NCBI RefSeq assembly: GCF_003097495.1
Contig: NZ_QEOP01000001.1
Location: forward strand, 372,001 to 436,000
Direction: 5' to 3'
DNA length: 64,000 nt
Source of the DNA: Amnibacterium flavum
GTDB taxonomy: Bacteria; Actinomycetota; Actinomycetes; Actinomycetales; Microbacteriaceae
Positions 8,098-17,137 of this stretch are shown here, piece after piece. The notes under the pieces were generated by a model. It did not search any database, had not been told where the DNA came from, and saw only the letters and a list, made by a program, of their open reading frames with translations. How positions within the stretch are numbered: position 1 is the first letter of the stretch; each line of letters opens with the position of its first letter. Position numbers and translations under genes: made by a program.

Positions 8098-9534
8098 TCA
8101 GACGACCGCCGACAGCGACGACGTCTCGCTCGAGACGGGCGCGTCGGCCACGTCCGCCCATACCTCGGCGAGGATGTCGACCGCGTTGCGCACAGCCTCC
8201 GGCCCCGGACCGAACGGGATGCGGATGAACCGCTCGTACGCGCCGTCGAGACCGAACCACGGGCCGGCCGGGATGCGCAGGCCGCGATCGCGGGCGCCGA
8301 TCGCGAGCTGCGAGCTGACCGGCCGGTCGAAATGCACCCAGGCGGCGAGCCCCCCGTCGACTCGCGGCATCCGCCAGCTCGGCAGCCTCTCGGCGAGCGC
8401 TGCAGCGAGGGCGTCGCGCGCGATCAGATGCTCAGCTCGGCGGTGCTCGAGGATGGCGTCCAAGTCGGCGAGCAGCTCGGTCACGATCAGCTGGTCGAGC
8501 ACGGCCGTGCCGAGATCGCCGTGCGGCCGGGCGATCGCGAGTTCGGCGATGACGTCCTCGCTCGCTCGCAACCAGCCCACCCGGAGTCCGCCCCACATGG
8601 TCTTGCTCGCCGAGCCGATAGTGACGACCGAGGTGCCGGCCGGTACCACAGCCGCGAAGGGTGCACGCCGGCCGCGGTCGATGTCGAGCTCCCCGGTCGT
8701 CTCGTCGATCAGCAGGGTGCTGCCCGACTCGCGGGCCGCGCGGGCGATGCGCTCGCGTGTCGTCTCCGGCATGGTCCGCGCGGTCGGGTTGTGGAAGTCG
8801 GGCATCAGGTAGGCGACCTTGGGCGCGACGCCCCGGATCAGCTCGACGGCCTCATCGGCCTTCCACCCGTGGGTCGCGTCGACGGCGAGCGGGATGAGCC
8901 GTGCGCCGGCCAGACGGAGCGCCTCGTAGGCGTGCGGGTAGCCCGGGGACTCCACCACCGCACGGTCGCCCCGGCCGAGCAGCACCCGGGCGGCCAGGGT
9001 GATGGCGGCCTGGGCGCCGGAGGTCACCATGATCTGGGTCGGCCGGGTGGGCAGTCCGCGCGCTGTGTAGCGTTCGGCGAGCGCTTCTCGGAGCTGCGGG
9101 AGTCCGATGAGTTCGTATCCGGGACCTCCGAGCACCGACGGCAACGCGCTGACCGCTCGTTCGGCGGCCCACTGGAACCCGGGGGTCGCCCCTGCGGACG
9201 CGGTCGTGAAGTCGAGCCGGGGCCCCAGCGGGCCGAGCGACCCGTGCCGGTGGGCGTGGGTTCCGGGAATGCGGATGATGCTTCCCGATCCGCGCCGGGT
9301 CTCGACGTAGCCCGATGCACGCAGCTCATCCAGCGCGGCGCCGATGGTCGTGCGGCTGACACCGAGCCGGTCGGCGAGTTCGCGCTCGGACGGGAGTCGG
9401 CTTCCCGCCGGGATCCGGCCGTCGATCGCGAGCAGCCGGATGCGTGCCGCGAGCACCGCGTAACCGGCCCCGTCACCGTCGCGCCAGCCGGCGAGCAGGT
9501 CGGCGAGCTGCTGCGGGCTGACGGTGCGGACCAT
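8098..9534 (-). CDS. MocR-family (GntR/aminotransferase fusion) transcriptional regulator
   Basis: 478 residues. Residues about 20-90 form a GntR winged helix (SRLPSERELADRLGVSRTT), and 110-470 a fold-type I aminotransferase domain with the PLP-binding lysine K311 in SASKTMWGG. Such proteins bind PLP as an effector and control vitamin B6 or membrane-protein genes. It is divergent from a YczE-type membrane gene 60 bp away, a pairing known for the YczR subgroup of MocR regulators. The ATG is preceded by a -10 box TACAGT exactly 6 nt upstream, so the mRNA is probably leaderless. A MocR-type box sits just upstream of that -10, which suggests autoregulation. Confidence 0.9.
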   Translation of the reverse strand: MVRTVSPQQLADLLAGWRDGDGAGYAVLAARIRLLAIDGRIPAGSRLPSERELADRLGVSRTTIGAALDELRASGYVETRRGSGSIIRIPGTHAHRHGSLGPLGPRLDFTTASAGATPGFQWAAERAVSALPSVLGGPGYELIGLPQLREALAERYTARGLPTRPTQIMVTSGAQAAITLAARVLLGRGDRAVVESPGYPHAYEALRLAGARLIPLAVDATHGWKADEAVELIRGVAPKVAYLMPDFHNPTARTMPETTRERIARAARESGSTLLIDETTGELDIDRGRRAPFAAVVPAGTSVVTIGSASKTMWGGLRVGWLRASEDVIAELAIARPHGDLGTAVLDQLIVTELLADLDAILEHRRAEHLIARDALAAALAERLPSWRMPRVDGGLAAWVHFDRPVSSQLAIGARDRGLRIPAGPWFGLDGAYERFIRIPFGPGPEAVRNAVDILAEVWADVADAPVSSETSSLSAVV

Positions 9535-9540
9535 CAGACC

Positions 9541-9560
9541 ACTGTAGCGAAAGTGGACCT
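9541..9560 (-). promoter_or_regulatory. MocR -10 box and AAAGTGGACCT operator
   Basis: TACAGT reads on the minus strand at 9546-9541, 6 nt from the regulator's ATG. Immediately upstream, AAAGTGGACCT (plus strand, 9550-9560) agrees in its first nine bases with the AAAGTGGWCTA motif bound by the corynebacterial MocR protein PdxR. The site lies within the divergent region and could control both genes. Confidence 0.55.
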
Positions 9561-9594
9561 TTTCTTAGATACCAATTCGCGTTTCACTCATGAT

Positions 9595-10209
9595 ATGGGT
9601 TCACGTCATTCCGTCCGCATACCGACTCTTCTCGTCGGGCTCGCGCTGTACGGGATCGCCGACGGCATGATCGTGCAGGCCGCGATCGGCGTGAGTCCCT
9701 GGGCGGTGCTCGCACAGGGGATCTCCACGCAGACCGGCCTGCTCTTCGGGGTCGTGACCAACGTGATCGGAGCGCTCCTCCTTCTTCTCTGGATCCCGCT
9801 GCGGCAGAAGCCCGGGGTCGGGACACTGCTCAACGTGCTCATCGTCGGTTCGATGGCCCAGGTCGCGATCTGGCTGATCCCCGCCCCGGAACCGATCGTC
9901 GGGAAGGTCGCCTTATTCGCCGGCGGACTTCTGCTGCTCGCGGCTGCGACGGGGATCTACGTGGGAGCCGACTACGGGGCAGGCCCCCGCGACGGACTCA
10001 TGACCGGCGTCTCCAAGCGATTCGGCTGGCCGATCTGGCTGTCGCGCTCGACGATCGAGATCACCGTCCTCGCGGCCGGCTGGCTGCTCGGCGGCAATGT
10101 CGGCGTCGGGACGCTGGCGTTCGCCGTGTTCATCGGACCGCTCTGCCACCGCACCATCCCGCTGCTCGCGCTGCGGGCACCGCGAACAGCGGCCCCCGCG
10201 GCCGGCTGA
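9595..10209 (+). CDS. YczE/YitT-like integral membrane protein
   Basis: 204 residues with five to six hydrophobic helices and no soluble domain. The conserved opening (LYGIADGMIVQAAIGVSPWAV) and the turn YVGADYGAGPRDGLMTG around residues 118-138 are typical of the YczE family of predicted transporters. The ATG at 9595 is the only in-frame ATG after the MocR start and has no clear ribosome-binding site. The divergent MocR gene is the probable regulator. The substrate is unknown; a link with vitamin B6 or amino-acid-derived compounds is only suggested by the regulator class. Confidence 0.8.
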   Translation: MGSRHSVRIPTLLVGLALYGIADGMIVQAAIGVSPWAVLAQGISTQTGLLFGVVTNVIGALLLLLWIPLRQKPGVGTLLNVLIVGSMAQVAIWLIPAPEPIVGKVALFAGGLLLLAAATGIYVGADYGAGPRDGLMTGVSKRFGWPIWLSRSTIEITVLAAGWLLGGNVGVGTLAFAVFIGPLCHRTIPLLALRAPRTAAPAAG

Positions 10210-10224
10210 GGTCACCGACAAGGC

Positions 10225-10470
10225 AGGCACCCGCCGCCCGTTGAGCCCGTCGAAACGAGTGGCCGCACCCGCCCGCCCGCCCGCCCGCCCGCCCATTGAG
10301 CGCAGCGAAATGAAGGGCGGAGGCGAGGGGTCGTTCCTCCCTTCGCATCGCTTCGCTCAGCGGGCGGCGTCTTCGCATCGCTTCGCTCAGCGGACGGGCT
10401 CTTCGCTCGGCGGGCGGGGCGTTTCGACGGGCTCAACGGGCGGCTACCTCGGCTCGACGGGCGGGTGGCG
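10225..10470. repeat. REP-like palindromic repeat cluster 2
   Basis: The gap between the YczE gene and pgi carries both repeat types: TTGAGCCCGTCGAAACGA and CCCATTGAGCGCAGCGAAA on one side, several CTTCGCATCGCTTCGCTCAG copies, and two TCGACGGGCT-type copies on the other. A run of (GCCC) units precedes the first full element. A weak pgi promoter (TAGGTT, 10486-10491) lies just after the cluster. No gene is seen. Confidence 0.75.
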
Positions 10471-10551
10471 GTCAGATGGCGGCGATAGGTTTTCTGGTGA
10501 CCCGTGCCGTGTGCGCGGCAGCACCCACCGACCTGGCTCCGGGAGAATCCC

Positions 10552-12279
10552 ATGACCGAATCCGCTCCGCTCGACCCGACGACCACGGATGCGTGGCAAC
10601 TGCTCTCAGATATCGCCACCGACTTCTCACCCGACCTGCGCGCCTGGTTCGCCGACGACGCCGGACGGGCCGAGCGCTACACCTTCCAGGCCGGCGATCT
10701 CACCGTCGATCTGTCGAAGAATCTGCTGACCGACGAGATCCTCGCGCAGCTCCTGCAGCTCGCCGAGCTGAGCGGCGTCGCCCCTCGCTACCGGGCCATG
10801 ATCTCGGGCGAGCACATCAACGTCACCGAGGACCGGGCCGTCCTGCACACGGCGCTGCGCCGCCCCGCTGAAGGATCCGATCTCGAACCGCCGAAGGGCT
10901 TCACCGTCGACGGCCAGGACATCGACGGCGACGTGCACGCAACGCTCGACAAGGTCTACGCGTTCGCCGACAAGGTGCGCTCCGGCGAATGGACGGGCGT
11001 GACCGGCAGGCGCATCGAGACGGTCGTCAACATCGGCATCGGCGGTTCCGACCTCGGCCCGGTCATGGTCTACGAGGCGCTCAAGCCCTATGTGCAGGCC
11101 GGTCTCGAATGCCGCTTCGTGTCGAACATCGACCCCTCCGACATCTACGAGAAGACCGCCGACCTCGACCCCGAGACCACTCTCTTCATCGTCGCATCCA
11201 AGACGTTCGGCACTCTCGAAACCCTCACGAACGCACGCCTCGCACGGCAGTGGCTGTGGGAGCGCCTCGGTCGCTCCGGTGCGATCGCCGACACCGACGA
11301 GGCCCGCAGCGGAGCCGTCGCCAAGCACTTCGTCGCCGTGTCCACCGCGCTGGAGAAGGTCGCCGCCTTCGGCATCGACCCCGAGAACGCCTTCGGGTTC
11401 TGGGACTGGGTGGGCGGGCGCTACTCCGTCGACTCCGCCATCGGCACCTCGGTCGCCGTCGCGATCGGCCCCGATCGGTTCCGCGAGTTCCTCGCCGGAT
11501 TCCACACGATCGACGAGCACATGCGCAGCACACCGCTCGAGCGCAACGTGCCCGTGCTGATGGGACTGCTGAACGTCTGGTACGCCGACTTCCTCGGAGC
11601 CCAGAGCCACGCGGTCCTGCCGTACGCGCAGTATCTGCACCGGTTCCCCGCCTACCTGCAGCAGCTCACCATGGAGTCGAACGGCAAGAGCGTCCGCTGG
11701 GATGGTTCGCCCGTGACCACCGACACCGGTGAGATCTTCTGGGGCGAGCCGGGCACGAACGGCCAGCACGCCTTCTACCAGCTGATCCACCAGGGCACCC
11801 GCCTCATCCCCGCCGACTTCATCGCCGTCGCCAACCCAGCGCACGGTCTGACGGATGACAGCGGCGACGGCGGAGCAGTCGAGCCGGGCGCTGACGTGCA
11901 CTCCCTCTTCCTCGCCAACTTCTTCGCGCAGACCAAGGCGCTCGCCTTCGGCAAGACAGCCGAAGAGGTCCGCGCCGAGGGCACGAAGGAGTCGATCGTC
12001 TCGGCCCGCACCTTCAGCGGCAACCGACCCACCACCTCGATCCTCGCCCCGGAGCTCACCCCGAGCGTGCTCGGTCAGCTGATCGCGTTGTACGAGCACA
12101 TCGTGTTCACCGAGGGCACCATCTGGGGCATCGACTCGTTCGACCAGTGGGGTGTCGAGCTCGGCAAGCAGCTCGCGCTGCAGATCACGCCGGCGGTCGA
12201 CGGCGACACCGACGCACTCGACGCACAGGACTCGTCGACGAAGGCGCTCATCGCGAAGTACCTCGAACTGCGCCGGTGA
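10552..12279 (+). CDS. pgi: glucose-6-phosphate isomerase
   Basis: 575 residues, the usual length for bacterial phosphoglucose isomerase, which interconverts glucose 6-phosphate and fructose 6-phosphate in the cytoplasm. Both family signatures are present: [13 protein letters not shown] at about 286-298 and [15 protein letters not shown] at about 524-538. The sugar-phosphate-binding loops [10 protein letters not shown] and [12 protein letters not shown] are also clear. GGGAGAA lies upstream of the chosen ATG; an upstream in-frame ATG lacks such a site. It is monocistronic, flanked by repeats and by a strong terminator. Confidence 0.97.
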   Translation: MTESAPLDPTTTDAWQLLSDIATDFSPDLRAWFADDAGRAERYTFQAGDLTVDLSKNLLTDEILAQLLQLAELSGVAPRYRAMISGEHINVTEDRAVLHTALRRPAEGSDLEPPKGFTVDGQDIDGDVHATLDKVYAFADKVRSGEWTGVTGRRIETVVNIGIGGSDLGPVMVYEALKPYVQAGLECRFVSNIDPSDIYEKTADLDPETTLFIVASKTFGTLETLTNARLARQWLWERLGRSGAIADTDEARSGAVAKHFVAVSTALEKVAAFGIDPENAFGFWDWVGGRYSVDSAIGTSVAVAIGPDRFREFLAGFHTIDEHMRSTPLERNVPVLMGLLNVWYADFLGAQSHAVLPYAQYLHRFPAYLQQLTMESNGKSVRWDGSPVTTDTGEIFWGEPGTNGQHAFYQLIHQGTRLIPADFIAVANPAHGLTDDSGDGGAVEPGADVHSLFLANFFAQTKALAFGKTAEEVRAEGTKESIVSARTFSGNRPTTSILAPELTPSVLGQLIALYEHIVFTEGTIWGIDSFDQWGVELGKQLALQITPAVDGDTDALDAQDSSTKALIAKYLELRR

Positions 12280-12298
12280 CGGCCGGCGGTTGAGAGGA

Positions 12299-12334
12299 GG
12301 GGGCGGATGCTTCGGCATCCGCCCCCTTTCTTTT
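12299..12334 (+). terminator. intrinsic terminator of pgi
   Basis: A perfect 12-bp stem (GGGGGCGGATGC / GCATCCGCCCCC) closed by a TTCG tetraloop, followed by TTTCTTTT. It is the only classical stem plus T-run terminator I found in the window. Confidence 0.92.
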
Positions 12335-12355
12335 CCCCGAGCACGAACGAAACGC

Positions 12356-12411
12356 TTGCATCCTCCGATAAACGCGATATATCGTGTGTCTCGTCAACGC
12401 GATATATCGTG
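12356..12411 (+). promoter_or_regulatory. promoter with tandem PadR-type operators
   Basis: Two identical 15-bp copies of ACGCGATATATCGTG (12372-12386 and 12397-12411), each with the perfect palindrome CGATATATCG, are spaced 25 bp centre to centre. TTGCAT at 12356-12361 could be the -35 box, and the first palindrome supplies the -10 (TATATC, 12378-12383, spacer 16). A repressor bound here would block the promoter. The PadR protein encoded in the operon is the obvious candidate. Confidence 0.7.
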
Positions 12412-12424
12412 AAGGGAGACGCGG

Positions 12425-13228
12425 ATGGCTCAGGAGAAATGGTTCGTCGACGGGCCCCGTGTGATCGATGTCGAGCATGTCCGACGCCTCAAGGTCGGCC
12501 TCATCGGCGGTGAGATCACGATCATCGGACACGACGACCCGGGCGCTCGTGTCGAGGTCCACTCCGTCTCGGGCAAGCCGCTCGCCGTCTCGATCGACGG
12601 GGACCGCCTCGAGATCGACCACCCCCAGATCGGATGGGACAACTTCCTCGACGTTTTCGGAGCGTTCCGGGACCGCGCCCGTGCCGACGTCACCGTCATG
12701 GTGCCCCACTCCGTCGCACTGAAGCTCGGCGTCGTCCGCGCCTCCGTCCTGGTCTCGCGCCTGATCGGCGACGCGTCGATCAGCACCGTCACCGGCGAGG
12801 TCGTCCTCGACAGCCACCGGGGCGACGCGCAGTTCAACGCGGTCAGCGGCGAGGTCTCGGTCCGCGCTCACGTCGGCGGCATCTCGGTCAACACCGTGAG
12901 CGGCGATGTCACCGCATCGGGTGAGATCAGCCGGTTCGCCTGCGACAGCGTCAGCGGCGCCGTCTTCCTCGACATGGTCGGCTTCCCCGAGTCGGTGGCC
13001 ACCAACTCGGTCACCGGCGGCGTGACGGCGCGTTTCGAGCCCGACGTACCGCTCCGCTACCGGATCAGCACCGCGACCGGACGACTGCAGCTCGACGACG
13101 AGCACATCACCGGCCTGCGCGGCGAATACGTCTCGAGCAAGGGAGCCGCCCCCGGCGCCCAGGCCGTCGACTTCCGCGCGAACAGCGTCTCCGGGTCGAT
13201 CTCGGTGCTGCACGGGATCCACGCGTGA
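12425..13228 (+). CDS. DUF4097-family beta-helix-like protein
   Basis: 267 residues, no signal peptide or membrane segment. From residue ~120 on, short repeats of the type (S/N)(T/A)V(S/T)G(D/E)V recur about every 20 residues, the hallmark of DUF4097 proteins and of a right-handed beta-solenoid. AAGGGAG precedes the ATG at good spacing. It overlaps the downstream PadR gene (GTGA). In other actinobacteria DUF4097 proteins often accompany PadR or two-component regulators that respond to envelope stress. The molecular function is not known. Confidence 0.8.
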   Translation: MAQEKWFVDGPRVIDVEHVRRLKVGLIGGEITIIGHDDPGARVEVHSVSGKPLAVSIDGDRLEIDHPQIGWDNFLDVFGAFRDRARADVTVMVPHSVALKLGVVRASVLVSRLIGDASISTVTGEVVLDSHRGDAQFNAVSGEVSVRAHVGGISVNTVSGDVTASGEISRFACDSVSGAVFLDMVGFPESVATNSVTGGVTARFEPDVPLRYRISTATGRLQLDDEHITGLRGEYVSSKGAAPGAQAVDFRANSVSGSISVLHGIHA

Positions 13229-13848
13229 GCCCCGCGGTCTTCGGGCGCGGCCACCTCCGCCTCTACCTGCTCGCACTGCTCGACGAGCGGCCCCGGCACG
13301 GCTACGAGCTGATGCAGGCACTGACGGAGCAGTTCGGGGGAACCTACGTTCCGAGCGCCGGCACCATCTACCCGCGTCTCGCGAAGCTCGAGGACGACGG
13401 GCTGGTCACGAAGCAGTCCGACGGGCGCAAGACCGTCTACGCCATCACCGACGCCGGCCGGGTCGAGCTCGAGTCCCGCCGCGACGAACTGGAGGGGATC
13501 GAGGGTCAGGTCACGGACTCGGTCCGGCATCTCGCCGACGAGGTCCGCCGCTCGGTGGACGACGCCATGAAGACGCTGCGCGCCGACCTCGCCGCCTCCG
13601 CCCGCGACGCCCGGGAGGGCGCCCGGTCCTCGGGGCAGCAGGCTCGACGCGACACCGACGACGCCCGTGTGACGTCGCGGATGCGACTCCAGGACGCGGA
13701 CTCCGCAGTGTCACGGTTCCGCAACGAACTCCGCTCCGACCTGCGTATCGCCGCCGAAGGCGGGACGCTCAGCCAGGAGACGACGGAGCTGATCTCCGCG
13801 GGACTCGACGACCTCCTGGGACGCATCCGGGGCAGTCTCGGTCGCTGA
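13225..13848 (+). CDS. PadR-family transcriptional regulator
   Basis: 207 residues from a GTG that overlaps the DUF4097 stop. The N-terminal winged helix is typical of PadR (LYLLALLDERPRHGYELMQA, then AGTIYPRLAKLEDDGLV). After residue ~90 comes an unusually long, charged, alanine/arginine-rich region likely to form a coiled coil, in place of the short dimerisation helix of small PadR proteins. Its probable targets are the two CGATATATCG palindromes upstream of the operon, which makes this an autoregulated stress module. Confidence 0.9.
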   Translation: MSPAVFGRGHLRLYLLALLDERPRHGYELMQALTEQFGGTYVPSAGTIYPRLAKLEDDGLVTKQSDGRKTVYAITDAGRVELESRRDELEGIEGQVTDSVRHLADEVRRSVDDAMKTLRADLAASARDAREGARSSGQQARRDTDDARVTSRMRLQDADSAVSRFRNELRSDLRIAAEGGTLSQETTELISAGLDDLLGRIRGSLGR

Positions 13849-13898
13849 GCAGGCGCTCGCCCCCCTGAATGGGGACTGAACGCGCTCCCGTGGCGGTA

Positions 13899-13926
13899 TT
13901 GACAGCGCAAGGGCCGGGAGTAGTGT
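13899..13926 (+). promoter_or_regulatory. promoter of the APC transporter gene (leaderless type)
   Basis: A perfect TTGACA -35 (13899-13904), 16-nt spacer and TAGTGT -10 (13921-13926). The GTG at 13935 begins 9 nt after the -10 end, near the expected transcription start, so translation probably begins at the 5' end of the mRNA. Confidence 0.7.
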
Positions 13927-13934
13927 CGTCGCTC

Positions 13935-16079
13935 GTGACTCAGACCCCGGAGGCCGGCGAGGCCGACGGCGGCAGCACCGTCAAACGTTGGTTGATCGGC
14001 GACAAACTGCCGAGCGATCAGCTCGAAGGTCAGCTGCTGCCCAAGCGGTACGCGCTCCCGATCTTCGCGAGCGACCCGCTCAGCTCGGTGGCGTACGCGC
14101 CGCAGGAACTGCTGATGATCCTGCTGCTCGGCGGGCTCGCGTTCCTCAGCTTCGCTCCCTGGGTCGCGGCCGCGGTCGTCGTGCTCCTGATCGTCGTCGT
14201 GGCGTCCTACCGTCAGCTGATCAAGGCGTACCCGTCCGGTGGCGGCGACTACGAGGTCGCGAGCAAGAACCTCGGCGAGAAGGCCGGGCTCGTCGTCGCG
14301 TCGGCGCTGCTCGTCGACTACGTGATGACCGTCGCCGTCTCGGTCGCGAGCGGTGTCGACAACATCATCTCGGCACTTCCGGGACTCGCACCGCTGCGGG
14401 TCGAGCTCGCGATCTTCTTCGTCATCCTCCTCGCCGCGGTGAACCTCCGGGGTGTCCGCGAGTCGAGCAAGGCCTTCGCGGTTCCCACCTACCTGTTCGT
14501 CGCGAGCGTGTTCATCATGGTCGTGGTAGGTCTCGTCCGCACTGCCCTCGGCGATGCACCCGTCGCCGAGTCGGCGGGATACGAGGTTCAAGGCGAGCAG
14601 CTCACACAGGCCGCGTTCGTTCTGCTTCTCCTCCGCGCGTTCTCAAGTGGCTGCTCGGCGCTGACCGGAGTCGAGGCGATCTCGAACGGCGTCCCGGCTT
14701 TCCGCCGACCGAAGATCCGCAATGCGCAGTCGACCCTCGTGCTCATGGGCGGCATCGCGATCGTGCTCTTCGCCGGCCTGACCACCCTCGCCCTGATCGC
14801 CGATGTCCACTACGCGGAGCGCACCTGCGACCTCATCGGTTACGCGAACTGCGGCGACGTGCCCCAGCGGAGTCTGATCGCGCAGATCGCGTCGTCGGTC
14901 TTCGGCAACAACTCGATCCTCTTCTTCGTGATCCAGGCCACGACGGCAGCGGTGCTGTTGCTCGCTGCGAACACCGCATTCAACGGCTTCCCGCTGCTCG
15001 GCTCCGTGCTCGCGAAAGACGGCTACGCGCCCAAGGCTCTCTCGACCCGCGGCGACCGCCTCATCTACTCGAACGGCGTGCTGATCCTCGCCGCGTGCGC
15101 CGCCGTCATCCTGCTCGTCTACCAGGCCAGCGTGACCGGCCTGATCCAGCTGTACATCATCGGCGTCTTCGTCTCGTTCACCCTCGGACAGACGGGCATG
15201 GTCCGGCACTGGCTGCGCGAACTGCGGGCCGGTCGGGGCAAGGCGAGCACCATCTGGGGGGCACTGTCGATCAATGCGGTCGGCGCTTTGATGACGGGCA
15301 GCGTCCTCATCGTCGTCACGATCACGAAGTTCACGCACGGCGCATGGATCGTGTTCGTCGTCATGCCGATCCTCTACACACTCATGCTCGGCGTGAACCG
15401 GTACTACCGCGACGTCGAGAAAGAGGTCGAGATCGACCCGCACGTGACCTTCGGGTCCGTGCACGACCACGCGATCGTCCTCGTCGGCCGCCTCCAGAAG
15501 CCGACGCTCAAGGCACTGGACTACGCGATCGCCGCCCGCCACGAGAGCCTCGAGGCCGTGCACGTCTCGGTCGACGACGAGGCGACCGACAAGCTCGAGG
15601 CCGAGTGGCGCTCGATGAACATCAAGGTGCCGCTCTGCGTGCTCCGCTCGCCGTACCGCGACATCGGCTGGCCGCTGGTGAAGTACATCCGCAAGCATCA
15701 GGAGCACAGCGGCGGCGAGGTCGTCACCGTCTACCTGCCGGCCTTCATCGTCGGCCACTGGTGGGAGCGGCTGCTGCACAACCACAAGGCGCGGCGCATC
15801 CAGCAGAAACTGGCGCTGCAGCACGGCGTCGCCATCGCGATCGTGCCGTGGCTGCTCGACTCGTCCGACCTCATCTACGGGCGCCGGTCCCGTCCGGTTC
15901 CCGGCCAGGATCGACGCGGAGAGCCGGTCCGCCCCATCTCGCGCACCCCGCTCCGGCCCGCCCGGGAGGACGCGACCCGCTCGGCCGTGGCCACCGCGAA
16001 CGCCCTGCGCCCGAAGGACCCGGACGTCGAGATCGTCAAGCCGATCCCGGTCAACAAGAAGCAACCCCGCAAGAAGTAA
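13935..16079 (+). CDS. APC-superfamily (KimA-like) cation/amino-acid transporter
   Basis: About 714 residues. The first ~480 hold twelve or so membrane helices with the APC-type motif FASDPLSSVAYAPQE; the last ~200 form a soluble domain containing the strand HDHAIVLVGRLQKPTLKAL, as in KimA-type proton/potassium symporters whose C domain resembles universal stress proteins. Potassium uptake is the best guess, an amino acid the alternative. I chose GTG 13935 because the consensus promoter ends just before it; an upstream in-frame ATG at 13869 lies before the -35 box and would not be on that transcript. The extreme C terminus is lysine-rich. Confidence 0.85.
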   Translation: MTQTPEAGEADGGSTVKRWLIGDKLPSDQLEGQLLPKRYALPIFASDPLSSVAYAPQELLMILLLGGLAFLSFAPWVAAAVVVLLIVVVASYRQLIKAYPSGGGDYEVASKNLGEKAGLVVASALLVDYVMTVAVSVASGVDNIISALPGLAPLRVELAIFFVILLAAVNLRGVRESSKAFAVPTYLFVASVFIMVVVGLVRTALGDAPVAESAGYEVQGEQLTQAAFVLLLLRAFSSGCSALTGVEAISNGVPAFRRPKIRNAQSTLVLMGGIAIVLFAGLTTLALIADVHYAERTCDLIGYANCGDVPQRSLIAQIASSVFGNNSILFFVIQATTAAVLLLAANTAFNGFPLLGSVLAKDGYAPKALSTRGDRLIYSNGVLILAACAAVILLVYQASVTGLIQLYIIGVFVSFTLGQTGMVRHWLRELRAGRGKASTIWGALSINAVGALMTGSVLIVVTITKFTHGAWIVFVVMPILYTLMLGVNRYYRDVEKEVEIDPHVTFGSVHDHAIVLVGRLQKPTLKALDYAIAARHESLEAVHVSVDDEATDKLEAEWRSMNIKVPLCVLRSPYRDIGWPLVKYIRKHQEHSGGEVVTVYLPAFIVGHWWERLLHNHKARRIQQKLALQHGVAIAIVPWLLDSSDLIYGRRSRPVPGQDRRGEPVRPISRTPLRPAREDATRSAVATANALRPKDPDVEIVKPIPVNKKQPRKK

Positions 16080-16084
16080 CCGGC

Positions 16085-16255
16085 CCGCCGCCCGCCCATT
16101 GAGCCCGTCGAAATGAAGGGCAACGAAGGTGAGCCCTGCGCTTCGACAGGCTCAGCGGGCGATGGGCCGAGCCCGCCCATTGAGCGAAGCGAAATGAAGG
16201 GCTCCCGGCCGCCTCGCTACCTTCGCATCGCTGCGCTCAGCGGGCGGGGACGAGT
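16085..16255. repeat. REP-like palindromic repeat cluster 3
   Basis: Alternating copies of CCCATTGAGCCCGTCGAAA and GAGCGAAGCGAAATGAAGG with facing GCTTCGACAGGCTCAGCGGG and CTTCGCATCGCTGCGCTCAG. The order gives two head-to-head pairs that could fold as hairpins. It separates the APC gene from the convergent small membrane protein. Confidence 0.75.
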
Positions 16256-16276
16256 CGCGTGCGACTCCCGTCGAGT

Positions 16277-16612
16277 TCACGCACGCGGCGGTTGTCGACC
16301 AGCGTCAACGCCGTACTCCGCATCGAAGAGGGTGATGCGCTTCGCGCGCGCCCGTAACGTGGCGACTCCTGACAGGACCGAGAAGATAGCGATTGCGACA
16401 TAGCCCGCCACCAGCCACCAGTAGAGGGCATCTTCGGGGCTGCGGGATGAGTTGAGGGCACCGATGGCTGCCCAGCCCAAACCCACCACGATTCGCGCGA
16501 TGCCACTCACCCGGCCCCGGTCGGCATCCATCCTCTTGGTGATGAGGCCGGATACCGGTGACGCGGGCGTCGGCTCGGTATCAGTCACGCAGGACAGATG
16601 AATGCGGACCAT
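16277..16612 (-). CDS. small membrane protein, function unknown
   Basis: Up to 111 residues with two hydrophobic helices (IARIVVGLGWAAIGAL and WWLVAGYVAIAIFSVLSGVATL) separated by a short polar loop, and a charged C terminus (RARAKRITLFDAEYG). Start uncertain: ATG at 16612 has AAGGA nearby, but that lies inside repeat sequence; GTG at 16588 would give 103 residues. No family was recognised. Codon pattern and helix layout look genuine, while the other reading frames here do not. Confidence 0.55.
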   Translation of the reverse strand: MVRIHLSCVTDTEPTPASPVSGLITKRMDADRGRVSGIARIVVGLGWAAIGALNSSRSPEDALYWWLVAGYVAIAIFSVLSGVATLRARAKRITLFDAEYGVDAGRQPPRA

Positions 16613-16617
16613 CCAGC

Positions 16618-17032
16618 CGAGTCCTTCGCTTCGACAAGCTCAGCGGGCAGGGCACGCTCGACAGGCCGCCACTCGGCGGGTCGATTCGTCCCGGCCCTGC
16701 ACCGAGCCCCCGCCCACTGAGCCCGGCGAATGATAGGGGTCGAGCCTGCCAAGTCCCTTCGCTTCGCTGCGCTCAGCGGGCGGGAAGCTGACCGCCCATT
16801 GAGCCCGTTGAAATGAAGGGCGACCAAGAAGACACCCGCGCTTCGACAGGCTCGGCGGTCGGACCCAGCCCGCCCATTGAGCGAAGCGAAATGAAGGGTC
16901 GAAGGAGACACCCGCGCTTCGACGAGCTCAGCTGGCGGCCCGCCTAGCCCGCCCATTGAGCCCGTCGAAATGAAGGGCAACCAAGAAGACACCTTCGCTT
17001 CGACAGGCTCAGCGGGCGGTACCCGCACGAAG
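16618..17032. repeat. REP/BIME-like repeat cluster 4 with constant inter-stem spacers
   Basis: More than 400 bp without a gene. At least three composite units (about 16790-16855, 16866-16935, 16947-17019) share the plan CCGCCCATTGAGC-core-GAAATGAAGGG, a short spacer (twice starting with GACCAAGAAGACAC or AACCAAGAAGACAC), then CGCTTCGACAGGCTCAGC. Single copies flank them (16629, 16757). The two arms of each unit can pair. Confidence 0.75.
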
Positions 17033-17125
17033 GTGACCGCGGCTCAATAGTGGGATTTGGCCGTGTCCTTCGTGCGCTGGAGCCGTGAGTCTGGGCGCTC
17101 GCTGGAAGTTAGTTGGAGACCGCCG

Positions 17126-17131
17126 TAGCGT
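17126..17131 (+). promoter_or_regulatory. -10 box of the YghA-like SDR gene (leaderless type)
   Basis: TAGCGT ends exactly 6 nt before the ATG at 17138. No ribosome-binding site is present. The upstream -35 region (TGGAAG, 17 nt away) is poor. Confidence 0.5.
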
Positions 17132-17137
17132 CGAACC

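Noticed and set aside
10627-12318. 563-codon minus-strand frame opposite pgi
   Set aside because: Antisense shadow of a conserved enzyme gene.
14643-16064. 473-codon minus-strand frame opposite the APC transporter
   Set aside because: Antisense shadow; rich in Asp/Arg/His without motif.
16237-16506. Alternative 89-codon minus-strand frame
   Set aside because: Overlaps the better small membrane gene at 16277-16612 and has Ser/Arg/Trp-rich composition without structure.
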